DNA from: Microglena sp. YARC
Taxonomy: Eukaryota > Chlorophyta > Chlorophyceae > Chlamydomonadales > Chlamydomonadaceae
Assembly (NCBI GenBank): GCA_022414725.1
Contig: CM039464.1
Location: 7,093,113 to 7,157,112, forward strand
Length of the DNA stretch: 64,000 nt
Direction of reading: 5' to 3'
Below, one piece after another: positions 30,980-42,039 of the stretch. The notes beneath the pieces are model-generated. The model worked only from the letters and a program-made list of their open reading frames with translations. It made no database searches and was not told the origin of the DNA. Made by a program: the position numbers and the translations under genes. Position 1 is the first letter of the stretch, and every line of letters starts with the position of its first letter.

Positions 30980-31660
30980 AGAAGCTCCTAATATTCCCCC
31001 CCCACCCCACCTCACAATATCTAGCTGAACATCATGACTCACCATGGTAGGCTGGTCACCAATCCCCCCAAGACCACCCCTCGAAATACCCCCCCACCCA
31101 CCACCACACACCACCACAACACGACACAAACACAATTATTAGAAGAGCAAGACCAGGAAGCGGCACTGCTTAGGGCAACCGTCAATGATCTACCCTTTTT
31201 CTTCGAGACCTTCTCATTTGTAGCTCTACCTTCCGCCACGGAAGGGTTTGAGATAATGGGTCCTGCTCTAAGGGGTTTCATACCTACGGCACCTAAAACG
31301 GTGTTGGGAAGTTGGTTGTTGTCCTCGGACACAACCCCTGATGTAAGGGTTTGTTTGCTTGTGGGGCTGTTCCGTTTTGTTAAAGCACAGAACACCCTCG
31401 CGGGTGTCAAGTAGACTTTAAACATGTAAGTAATGTAATGTAATGTAATAGGCTAAACATCAGCGACTCACCAGTGTACGGCTGGTCACGCAGACCCCCG
31501 AAGACACACTCAATACCCCCCCCCCCCCCCCCACCAACCCACACACACAATAATAGGCGAAACATCACGACTCACCGAGGGGTAGGCGGGTCACCAGACC
31601 TCCGAAGACACCCTCAATCCCATTTAAAGTACTGGCGCCCATGGATCGGGGTACCATGGG
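30980..31660 (-). repeat. Three copies of a minus-strand exon end plus GTGAGTC donor
   Basis: Minus strand: GGTCTGGTGACCCGCCTACC then CCTCG|GTGAGTCGTGATG, with copies near 31,585, 31,485 and 31,055. The encoded end is GVFGGLVTRLP. The most upstream copy (31,570-31,665) may be the real exon. An unrelated roughly 300-bp stretch (31,141-31,445) separates the last copy. Confidence 0.6.
31150..31425 (-). other. Unidentified open frame within the array
   Basis: Minus: LTPARVFCALTKRNSPTSKQ, VVSEDNNQLPNTVLGAVGMK, EGRATNEKVSKKKGRSLTVA. The plus strand is open too. It interrupts the repeat structure, so it is probably inserted. No family recognised. Confidence 0.25.
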
Positions 31661-32213
31661 GGGGGGGGGGGGGTAAGTGCAGGTTATGTGGTTCCTGTGG
31701 TGTGTGTGGTGGGGGGGGGGGGGGGGGATAGGTGCGCCCGGGTTATGGTGAGTGTGGGGGTGGGGCTGGGGAGGCGGTGGGGGTGGGGGGATAATTGCGG
31801 GTAGGAGTGGTCGCTGTCGCATGGTGTGGTTGTGTGTGTGGTGGTGTGGGGGGGGGGGGGGGGGGGAGTGAGGATAGGCGGTAGGTGTGTGTGTGTGTGG
31901 GGGGGAGTGATGGAATAGGTGCGTGTTAGGAGTGGTGGTGGGGGGGGGGGGAGTGAGGATAGGGGGTTAGGTGTGTGTGTGTGTGGGTGGGGGGGTGGGG
32001 GGTGGGGGGGTGAGGATAGGTCGTGTTAGGTGTGCGTGTGGGTGTGTGGGGGGGGGAGTGAGGAAGGTGCGTGCGAGGTTGTGTGGTGGGGGGGGGGGGG
32101 CAGTAGGATAGGGCGTGTAGGTGGTGTGTGTGTTGGTGTGGTGTGTGGGGTGGGGGGGGGGGGAATGGGGGAGGGGGGGGGGGAGAGGGGGGGGGGGGGG
32201 GGGGGGGGGGGGG

Positions 32214-32310
<97 letters not shown>

Positions 32311-32396
32311 GTGAGGATACGGTGCGTGGCTAGGTGTGTGTGTGTGTGGGGGGGGGGAGGTGAGGATAGGTGGCGGTAGTGTGGTGGTGTGTGTGT

Positions 32397-32432
<36 letters not shown>

Positions 32433-32766
32433 GGGAGGAGGATAGGTGCTGCTAGGTGGTGTGTGTGTGGGGGGGGGGGAGTGTAGGATACGGTGGGTGT
32501 TAGGATGTGTTGGTCGTTTGGGGGGGGAATAGGTGCAGGTTTAGGGTGGGGTGAGGAGGGGGAACAGAATGTGGGTTAGTGTGCGGTTTGGTGTGGGGGG
32601 GTGGTGGTGGGGTGTGTGGGGGGGGGGGGAATAGGGCAAGGTGCATGTGCCAGGGTGTTGTGTAAGTATGAGTGACACGTGTGGGGATGTGAGGTGTCAA
32701 TACCCCCCCCCCCACCACCACTCACCAGCTCACACACACACACCCTCCTCCTCTTGCCCTACTCAC
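31661..32766 (-). repeat. Intron array GTGTGTGGGGGG (C/A-rich on minus), with poly(G)95
   Basis: Units of about 50-90 bp: (GT)n, a long G-run, AGTGAGGATAGGTGCGTGTTAG. It includes uninterrupted G95 at 32,215-32,309 and G27 at 32,187-32,213. On the minus strand it is C-rich, as expected for an acceptor side. From about 32,690 to 32,766 the composition flips to G/T-rich on minus, next to the donor of the exon at 32,767. Confidence 0.85.
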
Positions 32767-32981
32767 TTGAAGTCTGCCACCTGCGCACCAGCAACTGCAT
32801 GGCCACTGACCTCAACCAGGAAAGAGGGTACAGGGGTCGGTCCAGTAAGACCGTATGAGCCAGCAGGGGGGATGACACGGATGGAACACAGGGAACCTCG
32901 GAATCACACCAGACGGACAGAATCTCGGGGGCCAATGCATCCAGCAGCACCAAAGCATGGCAAGAGCGGCAGTGGAATAAG
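32767..32981 (-). CDS. Exon of unidentified minus-strand gene (71 codons)
   Basis: Acceptor CACAACCATAG|CTTATTCC (one base completes a codon), donor GACTTCAA|GTGAGTAGG. The 215 nt are open: LFHCRSCHALVLLDALAPEI, LSVWCDSEVPCVPSVSSPLL, DRPLYPLSWLRSVAMQLLVR, RWQTS. Incoming phase matches the outgoing phase 2 of 33,283. No family recognised; Cys-rich start, hydrophobic middle. Confidence 0.45.
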
Positions 32982-33282
32982 CTATGGTTGTGGGCAAGGG
33001 GGTGTGTGGGGGGATAGCTGTGTAGTTGTTCGCCCTACTTTGGTTTGGTTTGACTTGGACAGACTCTCGAGGGCACTTGTGGTCTGGCTTGGTCTGAGTT
33101 GGCAAGTGGTATCTCTTGCAGTACAAGCAGCGTAACCAGGCAGGACATGCGAGTACATCAGCAGTACAAAACATACCCCAGAGTAGGGCAAGGCAGGAAA
33201 GGCGAGTGGCAACAAGCAGTACAAACAAACCTCAGAGTAGCCCAGGCAGGACAGTGAAGTACATCAGCAGGACAAAACATAC
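32982..33282 (-). repeat. Short intron with two donor-junction copies
   Basis: Minus strand: GCTACTCTGAG|GTATGTTTTG at the true exon end, then copies GGGCTACTCTGAG|GTTTG (about 33,225-33,240) and CCCTACTCTGG|GGTATG (about 33,170-33,190), separated by GTACTGCTTG/CCTGCCTGG blocks of about 50 bp. Confidence 0.65.
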
Positions 33283-33430
33283 CTCAGAGTAGCGCAACCA
33301 GTCGAGGTACGAATCACCGCTGCTCGGGGTCCAAGCAGACCAAGGGGGCAAGCCAATAGCGCAATATGGTCCAACAGCAAGAAGGGGTCAGTAAGAATGT
33401 TCAGAGTTGCACATGTGGGGTAGGGTTCAG
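33283..33430 (-). CDS. Exon of unidentified minus-strand gene (3' part clear)
   Basis: Minus frame LNILTDPFLLLDHIALLACP, LGLLGPRAAVIRTSTGCATL then AG|GTATG, phase 2. The 5' boundary is uncertain because no clear acceptor is visible; the frame is open to 33,470. Together with 32,767-32,981 it makes one continuous reading. Hydrophobic, unknown function. Confidence 0.4.
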
Positions 33431-33779
33431 GGTTTAGCCAAACATAAACATAAACCGACACACAAACCAAAATGTCATGAAGTAGAATATAACAGAGGGG
33501 AGAAGAGGGAGGAGGGAGTCATGTGGGGTACAAGCAGCCCAAGCAAGGGGGTAAAAAGGGGAGCGGGATGGGGGGAGCAAGTTGAGTTTTTTTTTAGCAC
33601 ACACAAAGTATCAAAGTATTTACACAGCCCATCTCAAGCTCGCGCAGGCAAGAGTGTCGTCCGTAGGTGAGATAACACACACCCATCATGACACTACGCA
33701 CATACAACAACAAACTACTATGCAAACACAAACACACATCACAAGGGACAGAAACTGCAAGAAAGTGGCACAGCGACGT
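33431..33779. other. Intron; nothing recognised
   Basis: Mixed sequence with a T9 run at 33,589; no junction copies or exon. Confidence 0.35.
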
Positions 33780-35500
33780 AGCTAAACAGGATCCCCACCC
33801 GCCCCCCCCCCCCCTTATCTCCAAACACACACACCTAAACGGACAAGAATATGCAGAAAGTGCACATTCAAGACTTTGGTTGACTAAACACGGATATCCA
33901 ACCCCCCCCCCCCCCTCCCAAACACACACATCTAAAGTACAACAAGTAGCAAGAACGTGGAATACTTGTGGGAAGCCAAACAGGATCTCCCCCCCCACCT
34001 TCGGCCCCCCCACCCCTTCGCCAAACACACACATCTAAATGTAACAAAGAGGATGCAAGAAGTTGCATCACTGTGTAGCGCTAAACAGGGAGCTGCCCCC
34101 CCCCCACCCCCCCCCCCACCACCCCCCCTTCTCCAAACACACACATCTAAAGTACAAGAAATGTGCAAGAAAGTTGCATACGTGGAGGCCCAAACACGGA
34201 TCTGCCCCCCCCTCCCCCCCACCCCACCCCCTCCAAACACACACATCTAGAAGGGAACAACAATGCAAGAAAGTGGCATACGTGGGAGCCTAAACAGGCA
34301 TCTCCCCCCCCACCCTCACCCCCACCCCTCCCAAACACAACACACTAAACGAACCAAAGAAAGGCAAGAAAGTTGCATACTTGGGTAGCCTAAACAGGAT
34401 TCCCCCCACCCCCACCCCCCCTTCTCCAAACACAACACATTCTAAACGAACAAGCAATATGCAAAGAAAGTTGCATACGTGGTAGCCTAAACAGGATCCC
34501 CCCTCCCCCACGCCCCCACCCCCCTTCTCCAACACACAATGTCTAAATGACAAGAATTGCAAGAAAGTGCCAGTAAGCTTGTGGACTAAACAGGATCTCC
34601 CCCCCCCGCCACACCACCCCCCACACAACGCTCCTCCAAACACCACATCTAACGAACAAGAATAATTCACAGAAATTGCATACTCCGTGGTAGCCTAAAA
34701 CAGGACCCCCCCCCCGCCCCCCCCCCCTCCTCCAAACACCACATCCTAAATGTACAAGAACTATGCAAGAAAGTTGCATACTTGTGGTAGCCTAAACAGG
34801 ATCTCCCCCCCCACCCCCACCCCCCCCCCCTCTCCAAAACACACACACAAAGGTACACAGAACTAGCCAAGAAAGTTCGCATACCTTGTGTAAGCCCGAA
34901 ACAGGATCTCCCCCCCACCGCCCCCAACCCCAGTAGCCACAACAGACACATATAAAATGACAAGAAAGCAAGAAGAGGCATACTGTGGTAGCCTAAACAG
35001 AAGCTCCCCCCCCCCCCAACTCCCCCCCACCCAACACGCAGCCAACACGCTCCTCCAAACACAGCACATCGAAACGAACAACAATGTCAAGAAAGTGCAT
35101 ACTCGTCGTGTAGCCTAAACAGGATCCACCCGCCACCCCCCACCCCCACCCTTCTCCAAAGAACACATCTAATAGCAAGAGAAGCAAGAAAGCGCAATAA
35201 CTTGTGGTTAGCCTAAACAGGAATCTCCCCCCCACCCCCCCTTCTCTCAAAACAAACCACACAGCTAAAGGTACAAGAGCAATAGGCAAGAAGTTGCATA
35301 CTTGTGTACCAAACAGGAGCCCCCCCACCCCCACCCCACCCCCACGCCCCTCCCAACAACAACACATCTAAACGAACAAGAAATATGCAAGAAGTGCATA
35401 CCTGGTGGGAGCCTAACAGGACTCCCCCCCACCCGCCAGCAGCGGCCCGCTTCTCAACCAGCACCAATTGCTAAACGAACAGAATATGCAAGAAAGTGCA
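33780..35500 (-). repeat. Donor-side junction array (about 18 units) abutting the gap
   Basis: Units of 85-115 bp. Plus: AGCCTAAACAGGATCTCCCC, C-run with A interruptions, CTTCTCCAAACACACACATC, TAAA.G.ACAAGAA..GCAAG, AAAGTTGCATAC. On minus each gives an exon-like end (GYHKYATFLHILVRLD) followed by GTGTGTGTTTGG, then a G-rich tract. Heavy one-base indel noise increases toward the gap. Confidence 0.7.
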
Positions 35501-36500
35501 NNNNNNNNNNNNNNNNNNNNNNNNNNNNNNNNNNNNNNNNNNNNNNNNNNNNNNNNNNNNNNNNNNNNNNNNNNNNNNNNNNNNNNNNNNNNNNNNNNNN
35601 NNNNNNNNNNNNNNNNNNNNNNNNNNNNNNNNNNNNNNNNNNNNNNNNNNNNNNNNNNNNNNNNNNNNNNNNNNNNNNNNNNNNNNNNNNNNNNNNNNNN
35701 NNNNNNNNNNNNNNNNNNNNNNNNNNNNNNNNNNNNNNNNNNNNNNNNNNNNNNNNNNNNNNNNNNNNNNNNNNNNNNNNNNNNNNNNNNNNNNNNNNNN
35801 NNNNNNNNNNNNNNNNNNNNNNNNNNNNNNNNNNNNNNNNNNNNNNNNNNNNNNNNNNNNNNNNNNNNNNNNNNNNNNNNNNNNNNNNNNNNNNNNNNNN
35901 NNNNNNNNNNNNNNNNNNNNNNNNNNNNNNNNNNNNNNNNNNNNNNNNNNNNNNNNNNNNNNNNNNNNNNNNNNNNNNNNNNNNNNNNNNNNNNNNNNNN
36001 NNNNNNNNNNNNNNNNNNNNNNNNNNNNNNNNNNNNNNNNNNNNNNNNNNNNNNNNNNNNNNNNNNNNNNNNNNNNNNNNNNNNNNNNNNNNNNNNNNNN
36101 NNNNNNNNNNNNNNNNNNNNNNNNNNNNNNNNNNNNNNNNNNNNNNNNNNNNNNNNNNNNNNNNNNNNNNNNNNNNNNNNNNNNNNNNNNNNNNNNNNNN
36201 NNNNNNNNNNNNNNNNNNNNNNNNNNNNNNNNNNNNNNNNNNNNNNNNNNNNNNNNNNNNNNNNNNNNNNNNNNNNNNNNNNNNNNNNNNNNNNNNNNNN
36301 NNNNNNNNNNNNNNNNNNNNNNNNNNNNNNNNNNNNNNNNNNNNNNNNNNNNNNNNNNNNNNNNNNNNNNNNNNNNNNNNNNNNNNNNNNNNNNNNNNNN
36401 NNNNNNNNNNNNNNNNNNNNNNNNNNNNNNNNNNNNNNNNNNNNNNNNNNNNNNNNNNNNNNNNNNNNNNNNNNNNNNNNNNNNNNNNNNNNNNNNNNNN
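35501..36500. other. Assembly gap, exactly 1,000 N
   Basis: Round-number N run, so its true length is probably unknown. Open frames across it are meaningless. Confidence 1.
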
Positions 36501-38190
36501 CTTCCAGTGTACAGGGGGCGATCCACCCACACATGGGCGTAGGAATTCAAAGGTAATAAAAATATAACGTTTTATGTATGACAGGGAGCAAGGCCGTTTG
36601 TTAAGACAGGGTTTGTGAGAATTCAAGATTAATAAATAAATAAATAAATACATCAATAAATAGTGCACCTTATCACGAGGCGCGAGGTTGAGGGGGGTGA
36701 TCACCGCACAGGGTTCTTGTAGCATTCTAAGGCTACTAAAAAAAAAGAAAAAAAACATAAACACATAAATAAGGAGTACGCCTTATTACAAGGCCTGAGG
36801 TTGAGGGGGCGATCCACCTGCACAGTTGGTGTATAAATTTCAAGGTTAGTAAATAGAATTACATTTAAATAAAATACAAGTACTTCCTTATTACGTTGAG
36901 GCGTTGAGGTTGAGGGGGCCAGTACAAGGCGTTGAGGTTGAGGGGGCCAGCCTGTTTGGTTACACATGGGTAGAGAATTCAAGGTTAGTAAAAAATACAT
37001 TACAAAATAAATAGTACGCCCTTTATTACGAGGCGTGAGGTTGAGGGAGCCAGCCCAGTGCCTAACAGTGAGTGTTTTAATTCTAAGGTAGTAAATAAAT
37101 AGAAAGCCTTATTACGAGGTGTGTGGTTGAGGGGGGTCAGCCTGGTTTGCTAACACCGGGGGTGGAGAATTCACTGGTAATAAATTAAAAATTAAAGTAA
37201 AAAAACATTTATAATCGCCTTATTATGAGGGCGTGAGGATAAGGGGGCCCAGCCGTTTGCGAACACGGGTTGGAGGAATTCAAAAGGTAGTAAGTTAAAC
37301 AATTTAAATAAAAACAATTAATAAGATGCCTCTCATTACGAGGCGTTGAGGATAAGGGGGGAAGCCCCTTTGCCTACAACAGGGGTGTTAATTCAAGGTC
37401 AGTAAATACAAAATTAAAGCTACATAGTTTGCCTTAAGAGGGGTGCGGTTGAGGGTCCAACCCGGATTCATACATGGGGGTGGAGAGTTCAAGGTTAATA
37501 AATACATAAAATACCAAAATAAAATAATTTCGCCTTATTATGATTGTGCAGTCGAGGGGCCAACCCGATTTCTAAAAACGGGGGTGGAGAATAAGGTCAG
37601 TAAAGACAACAAAATATATAATAATAGTTCGCCATATTATGGTGTTGTGAAGTTTGAGGGGGTCAGCCGTTTGACTGTACCACAGGGGTGGGTGAGAACG
37701 CAAGCTTAATAAATAAATAAATAAAAGTACCGCCTTATTACGACGTTGCGAGGTCGGGGGGCAGCCACGGGGGGAAGAATTGAGGTTAAAACAAGGTTAG
37801 TAAATACATAAAAATACATAAATAAATAGTTTGCCTTTATTGAGGCGTGAGGTAGGGGCCAGGCCTTGCTTATGACACGGGGATGGGAGAATTTCAAGCT
37901 TATAAATAAACAAATGAATACAAAAGTACGCCTTATTACGAGGTGCGAGGTCGAGGGGGCCAGCCCGTTTGCTAACACGGGGGTTGAGAATTCAAGGTTA
38001 ATAAATAAATACATCAATCTGAATAAACAAATAAATAAATTGTACACCTTACCCCCGATGCGGATATTGAGGGGCCATCCAACCTAACACAGGGGTGTGG
38101 CATGTCACGGATCTTCGTTTCGGTACTTCTTATTATGAGGCGTGTGGTTGAGGGCCCGCAACCGTTGCTCGTGGTGATTTGGTGGTCGTT
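36501..38190 (-). repeat. About 105-bp tandem array, 15-16 units
   Basis: Plus: CGCCTTATTACGAGGCGTGA, GGTTGAGGGGGCCAGCCCG, TTTGCTAACACGGGGGTGG, AGAATTCAAGGTTAGTAAAT, AAATAAATA. On minus each unit has TTTACTAACCTTGAATTCTC, CACCCCCGTGTTAG|, that is, a perfect TACTAAC branch-point motif about 30 nt before an AG: an acceptor-like unit. On plus it could be a donor (CAAG|GTTAGT). I favour acceptor-side on minus. Confidence 0.8.
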
Positions 38191-38801
38191 TTTAACTGCA
38201 CAAGGGCAGATAGTGAAACACATACACGCAGATGGGGGTGGGAATATCAGTTAATGCTTCAGATATGGAGTAGGCCCCCCCTGGTCAGGTATGAGCCCCC
38301 AGCCCCCCACCCATAACAGGCGAGGCCGGGCCAGGCCGATCGGGCCAAACCCCATCGCTCCAAATGCAATGATCGGCGATCTAAACGACCGGTTGTGAGT
38401 GAGACGGGTGCGTTGGGAGGTGGGGGAGCGGGGGTGGGTGTGGAATTGGCGCGTGCACCCCGGCGATTGGGGTCGGGTGGTGGGTCGGGCGTGTAGTGAG
38501 GCGTTTGGGAGGGAGGGACGGGACCTTGGCTGGAAACCTCGGCCCGGGACGGACACCACACGGGAGCGAGAGCCTTGCGGCAATAAATCTGGTTGCTACG
38601 GCGAGGAGGGCCATTTGGATTGATGGCGGGGTTGATAGGATGGTAATGGAAAGGTGCAGGTTGGGAATCGTAATCGAAGATGTGAGGAGGAATGGGAAGC
38701 GCCAACCAATCTGCCAGTACAATGTGAGTTGCAGCGACAGGGTGGAGGGTCTCGCCCCCAGGGTGCGGCTTTCACCGAATTCCGACAACCGGTGACCGAA
38801 T
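38191..38801. other. Unassigned sequence, G/C-rich
   Basis: Both strands have open frames of 99-150 codons with Pro/Arg-rich composition (minus 38,833-38,381 and 38,705-38,259). No repeats and no domain recognised. It may hold exons of the minus-strand gene, but I cannot define them. Confidence 0.25.
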
Positions 38802-38807
38802 TCATGT

Positions 38808-39012
38808 AAACGAACACGCGTGGACCAAGCCAACTATGAACGATGCGTCGTCATTTTCCTTCCTCGCGTTCGGCCCCCCGCACCGACTCTCGATCACATG
38901 ATCAATCACCCCACAGGCTACTGGTGGGATTGTAGACACAATGTTTGAAAGCTTCCCTTTAAGCTCTACCCAGTCGCGTGCGCACTGATCGAAGTTTCCG
39001 GTCTTCGGCTCG
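38808..39012 (-). CDS. Putative exon, unidentified
   Basis: After a possible acceptor GGGACAACTAG| the frame reads WKALVAEPKTGNFDQCARDW, VELKGKLSNIVSTIPPVACG, VIDHVIESRCGGPNARKEND to TGA at 38,805. The composition is protein-like. The 3' boundary may instead be a donor (CACGC|GTGTTCG). No family recognised. Confidence 0.3.
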
Positions 39013-39239
39013 GCCACCAACGCCTTCCACTAGTTGTCCCTTTTGCTACCTTGATTCCATAACGCACTGCGCCCATGCGTCGTCTTACCGTAGCGGCCCT
39101 GCTCAAAATCTGCAGGTACAACTTGTTGTTGTAGACTACTGCATGGTGACCTCTTCATAGCGTGAGATGTGTAGTGTCGGGTGAGCAGGAAGCATAAGGC
39201 ACATTTGACCAAGAAAAACACCCCCTCCCTCTTGGCCGC
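39013..39239. other. No feature recognised
   Basis: Short frames on both strands; no junction copies. Confidence 0.3.
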
Positions 39240-39974
39240 CCGCATTCCACATCCTGACCCCCCCCACACACCAGACACACCACACCACACCTCTTACAAC
39301 TATACACACCACTACTCCCAATCACATGCTTCACCTACACCACCTATAACCTAACACACCCACACCTCCCCAGGTGCCCTCGCCTTCCCCCACACCTCCC
39401 CACGCCCATGTCCAATACCCAAGCCCTCACCCTCATTCTCATCACGTGAACCTGGCACCTGCCACCACGACAGCCCAGCCCACCTTCCCCCCAGGGCCCA
39501 CGCCCACACCCTCGCCACGGCCTCACCCTTGCCCTCACTCACACCCTTGCCTCACCCGCACCCTATCCTCAACCCCACCCTAGCCCTCACCCACACACCA
39601 TGCCCATGCCACTCCTATATCTCGACCTCACCAACACTCCCACGCACTTCCCACGCCTCGCCTTACCCACGCCCTGCCCTCATCCACCACCCATACTCGA
39701 TATAACCCTCCAGTCCCGTGCTCGACTCCACACCCACACCCTCACCACGCCAGCCTATGCCCACGCCAAACCCTGCACCCACACACCCACGCCCACCTCC
39801 CAACGCACCCGTCCCCTATGCCCATGCACGCATCCTCACCCACACCCCGCCCACACCCTCCCAACGCACCCGTCCCATGCCATGCACGCATTTCACCCAG
39901 ACCCTCACCCCACAATTTCACCCCCCCACACACCCACAACCACACCCCTCAGTTTCACCCCCACGCCCAAGCAA

Positions 39975-40006
<32 letters not shown>

Positions 40007-40052
40007 ACACACACACTGAAACCTTCACCCACAAACCACATCCTCTCAGGCC
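39240..40052 (+). repeat. C/A-rich CACCC satellite, acceptor-side composition
   Basis: CACACCCTCGCC/CCCACGCCC-type degenerate units, a C14 run near 39,978-39,991 and (CA)n to 40,017, ending AAACCACATCCTCTCAG|GCC. On the minus strand this would be donor-type composition. Confidence 0.75.
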
Positions 40053-40258
40053 ACAGTCCAGCACTCCCAACAGACCTCGTTGCCAGATCAGCGCTGGCTG
40101 CAGCTGTAACATGGTCCAACAATGCTTTTGTGGCCTCAACAGCCCCACCACAGTCATCAGCTAGTGCACACCTCAGACGCCTGCTGCCCCACCTCCTTGG
40201 GGAGGCTGCCCTCCCAGGACCCCCTATTATCCTCAATGTAGATCCACCTCCACACTGA
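40053..40258 (+). CDS. Putative terminal exon, unidentified
   Basis: Acceptor ATCCTCTCAG|GCCACAG, reading in the phase that skips two bases: HSPALPTDLVARSALAAAVT, WSNNAFVASTAPPQSSASAH, LRRLLPHLLGEAALPGPPII, LNVDPPPH then TGA at 40,256-40,258. Ala/Leu-rich helices; unknown function. Confidence 0.4.
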
Positions 40259-40674
40259 TGATGTGTAGCAGAACCGAGACCGAAACCAAGATCATCAGTA
40301 CAGCCTGGACGGGACCTTGGTGTTCTTACCCACTTCGCTCGGTATCAACTTCAGCTATTTCCTTAGCTACAGAATCTGCTCCTTCAGCTACTTCCTCAGC
40401 TACAAATTCTGCACCTTCAGCCATTTCTCCCTCCCAGCCCTTGGCCCTTGGCGAAGTCATGAGTGTTGTACCGGCAGCGTATGCACAACCTAAGCTGCAA
40501 AGACCGTACCGCTTGTACTTCGCTTCACGCCGGGCTTTACTGCGTACCCTTCCCCTGGCCAAGGCAGGAAAGGATGTACAGCAGTACAGGGAGGACAAGG
40601 CGGAAGCTAGGAGGAATCTGATGAGGCAGATCAGGCCAATGAGATCTTTGCCGTCAAGTTCAGGTCTCCTCTGA
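40259..40674 (+). CDS. Putative open frame, 138 codons, unidentified
   Basis: MMCSRTETETKIIS, then a 9-codon imprecise repeat (SAISLATES/APSATSSAT), then a basic helix-rich end RPYRLYFASRRALLRTLPLA, VQQYREDKAEARRNLMRQIR. The minus strand has a competing frame (FVAEEVAEGADSVAKEIAEV). The basic end faintly recalls LYR-type small mitochondrial proteins, but I would not assign it. Confidence 0.3.
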
Positions 40675-40854
40675 CAGGGGGGGCTAAGGACCAATTAGGG
40701 GGCCTGGAGTGGGCACTGAATCATCAGCGTTGAGTGGCAGTGTAGAGGAGGGGGGCCACAGGAGAGTACGATATAAAGATCTGTACACCAAGTCAGTAGC
40801 GACCGCAATTTGTACTTCATTTGATTATAATTTATTGTTTTACTTTATTTTTGG

Positions 40855-41075
40855 CTGAGCCCCCCCTCCTGGTGGGCGGTAGCCCCCAGATTCACCTTGT
40901 TGTCCCTCTATGCGTCTGTCCGCCAGACCGACCGACGGAAAAAAAAATAAGAAGCCTGGCACATCAGCCAACTGTCTCGTAACTAACTGGATTCGGTCAG
41001 CTTCAATCCGTTGCCATCTGTCGTTCCGTTGCTGACACTCTCCACCATTTTTTTGCGTTGCTTGCGACGCTGCAT
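40855..41075 (+). mobile_element. Dispersed repeat D, copy 4
   Basis: TGGCTGAGCCCCCCCTCC head, CCGACCGACGG microsatellite remnant, AGCCTGGCACATCAGCCAAC, GTCTCGTAACTAACT, GCGTTGCTTGCGACGCTGCA end. Confidence 0.75.
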
Positions 41076-41119
41076 ATAAATTCTATTTGCCTATTTATTA
41101 TGTTTAGTTATCACCGATC

Positions 41120-41320
41120 AGAACTAAAGGGCTCAGTGGCAGAGCGAAGGGCAAAAATCAAGGCAGGTGCGGGGTTCAAACCCCCTTGAGAGCGCTTGGG
41201 CCGTCAGGAGGGTCGTCGACCGGCACGGTAACTGGTATCTAGATGCGATGTTGGATCGAGCAGGATACTTACGATCCGGTCCCCTTAATCCACTGGGGCA
41301 CGTCCTTATAGGTCATTGTA
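41120..41320 (+). mobile_element. tRNA-derived SINE, divergent family
   Basis: A-box/D-arm GGCTCAGTGGCAGAGC and B-box GGGGTTCAAACCCCC; the body GTCGTCGACCGGCACGGTAA, CTGGTATCTAGATGCG is distantly like the S1 body. A single copy here. Confidence 0.6.
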
Positions 41321-41324
41321 CAAT

Positions 41325-41720
41325 TCTTGTGTTTAAATTTTCATTTTTTAATGTTCATTTATTATGTTTATTTATGCTGAATAGACAGAGTTACTGTGTT
41401 CATACTGGATTTACAGCCAACTGTGTTTATATTAAATTTACAGCCAGCATTCAACTTGCTTTGTTTATTTATTGTTTCACTTTGTTGTATTATTTTATTG
41501 TTTTACTTTATTTTATTATTTTATTTATTCTGTTATTTGTTTGCTAATAAACAGAGCTACTGTGTTCATACTGGATGTACAGCCAACTGTGTTTATATTA
41601 GATGTACAGCCAACCGTTTTAATGCTGGATGTGCAGCCAACTGTGTTTTATATGGATGTACTGCCCAATCTGTGTTTATATTAGATGTACAACTGGGTTC
41701 ATGATGCTGATAATGATGAT
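41325..41720. repeat. About 31-bp tandem repeat GTGTTTATATTAGATGTACAGCC
   Basis: Six to seven units in two blocks (41,385-41,460; 41,545-41,700) separated by (TTTATT)n. Peptide FILDVQPTV frames are artefacts of the repeat. Confidence 0.7.
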
Positions 41721-41824
41721 TGATGTGATATGATGTTGATTACATTTTTCTTGGTGCCCTACTGGACTCCAAATGTGCCCCTACTGGATGTACTACCAAC
41801 TCAAGTTGCTATGTTTATTTGTGG

Positions 41825-41955
41825 GGGCTTTATGTATGTTACAGTCCATGAGTAGGCCAAATAGGATAAAAGGACTTGCCCAACCGTGATAGGAGGGCTA
41901 AAGCGAAAAGGCATTGATGAATTAAACCCCAAACAATCGTTTTACCGTTGGGGAC
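41825..41955 (-). repeat. Dispersed repeat P, inverted copy
   Basis: Minus strand: CCAACGGTAAAACGATTG, TTTGGGGTTTAATTCATC, CACGGTTGGGCAAGTCC, CTATTTGGCCTAC, tail ACATACAT. Lacks the full head. Confidence 0.7.
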
Positions 41956-42039
41956 CCTGAGTTCGTGCTACAGTAATCATAGTGTGTGAGCCTACCTGGG
42001 AGTGCTGGAGCGGAGTAAGAGAGGGATGAGAGGTAATTT

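Noticed and set aside
32030..32379. Poly-glycine proteins
   Set aside because: Poly(G) homopolymer read in any frame.
35302..36764. Frames of 348-436 codons crossing the gap
   Set aside because: They consist almost entirely of N-derived unknown residues.
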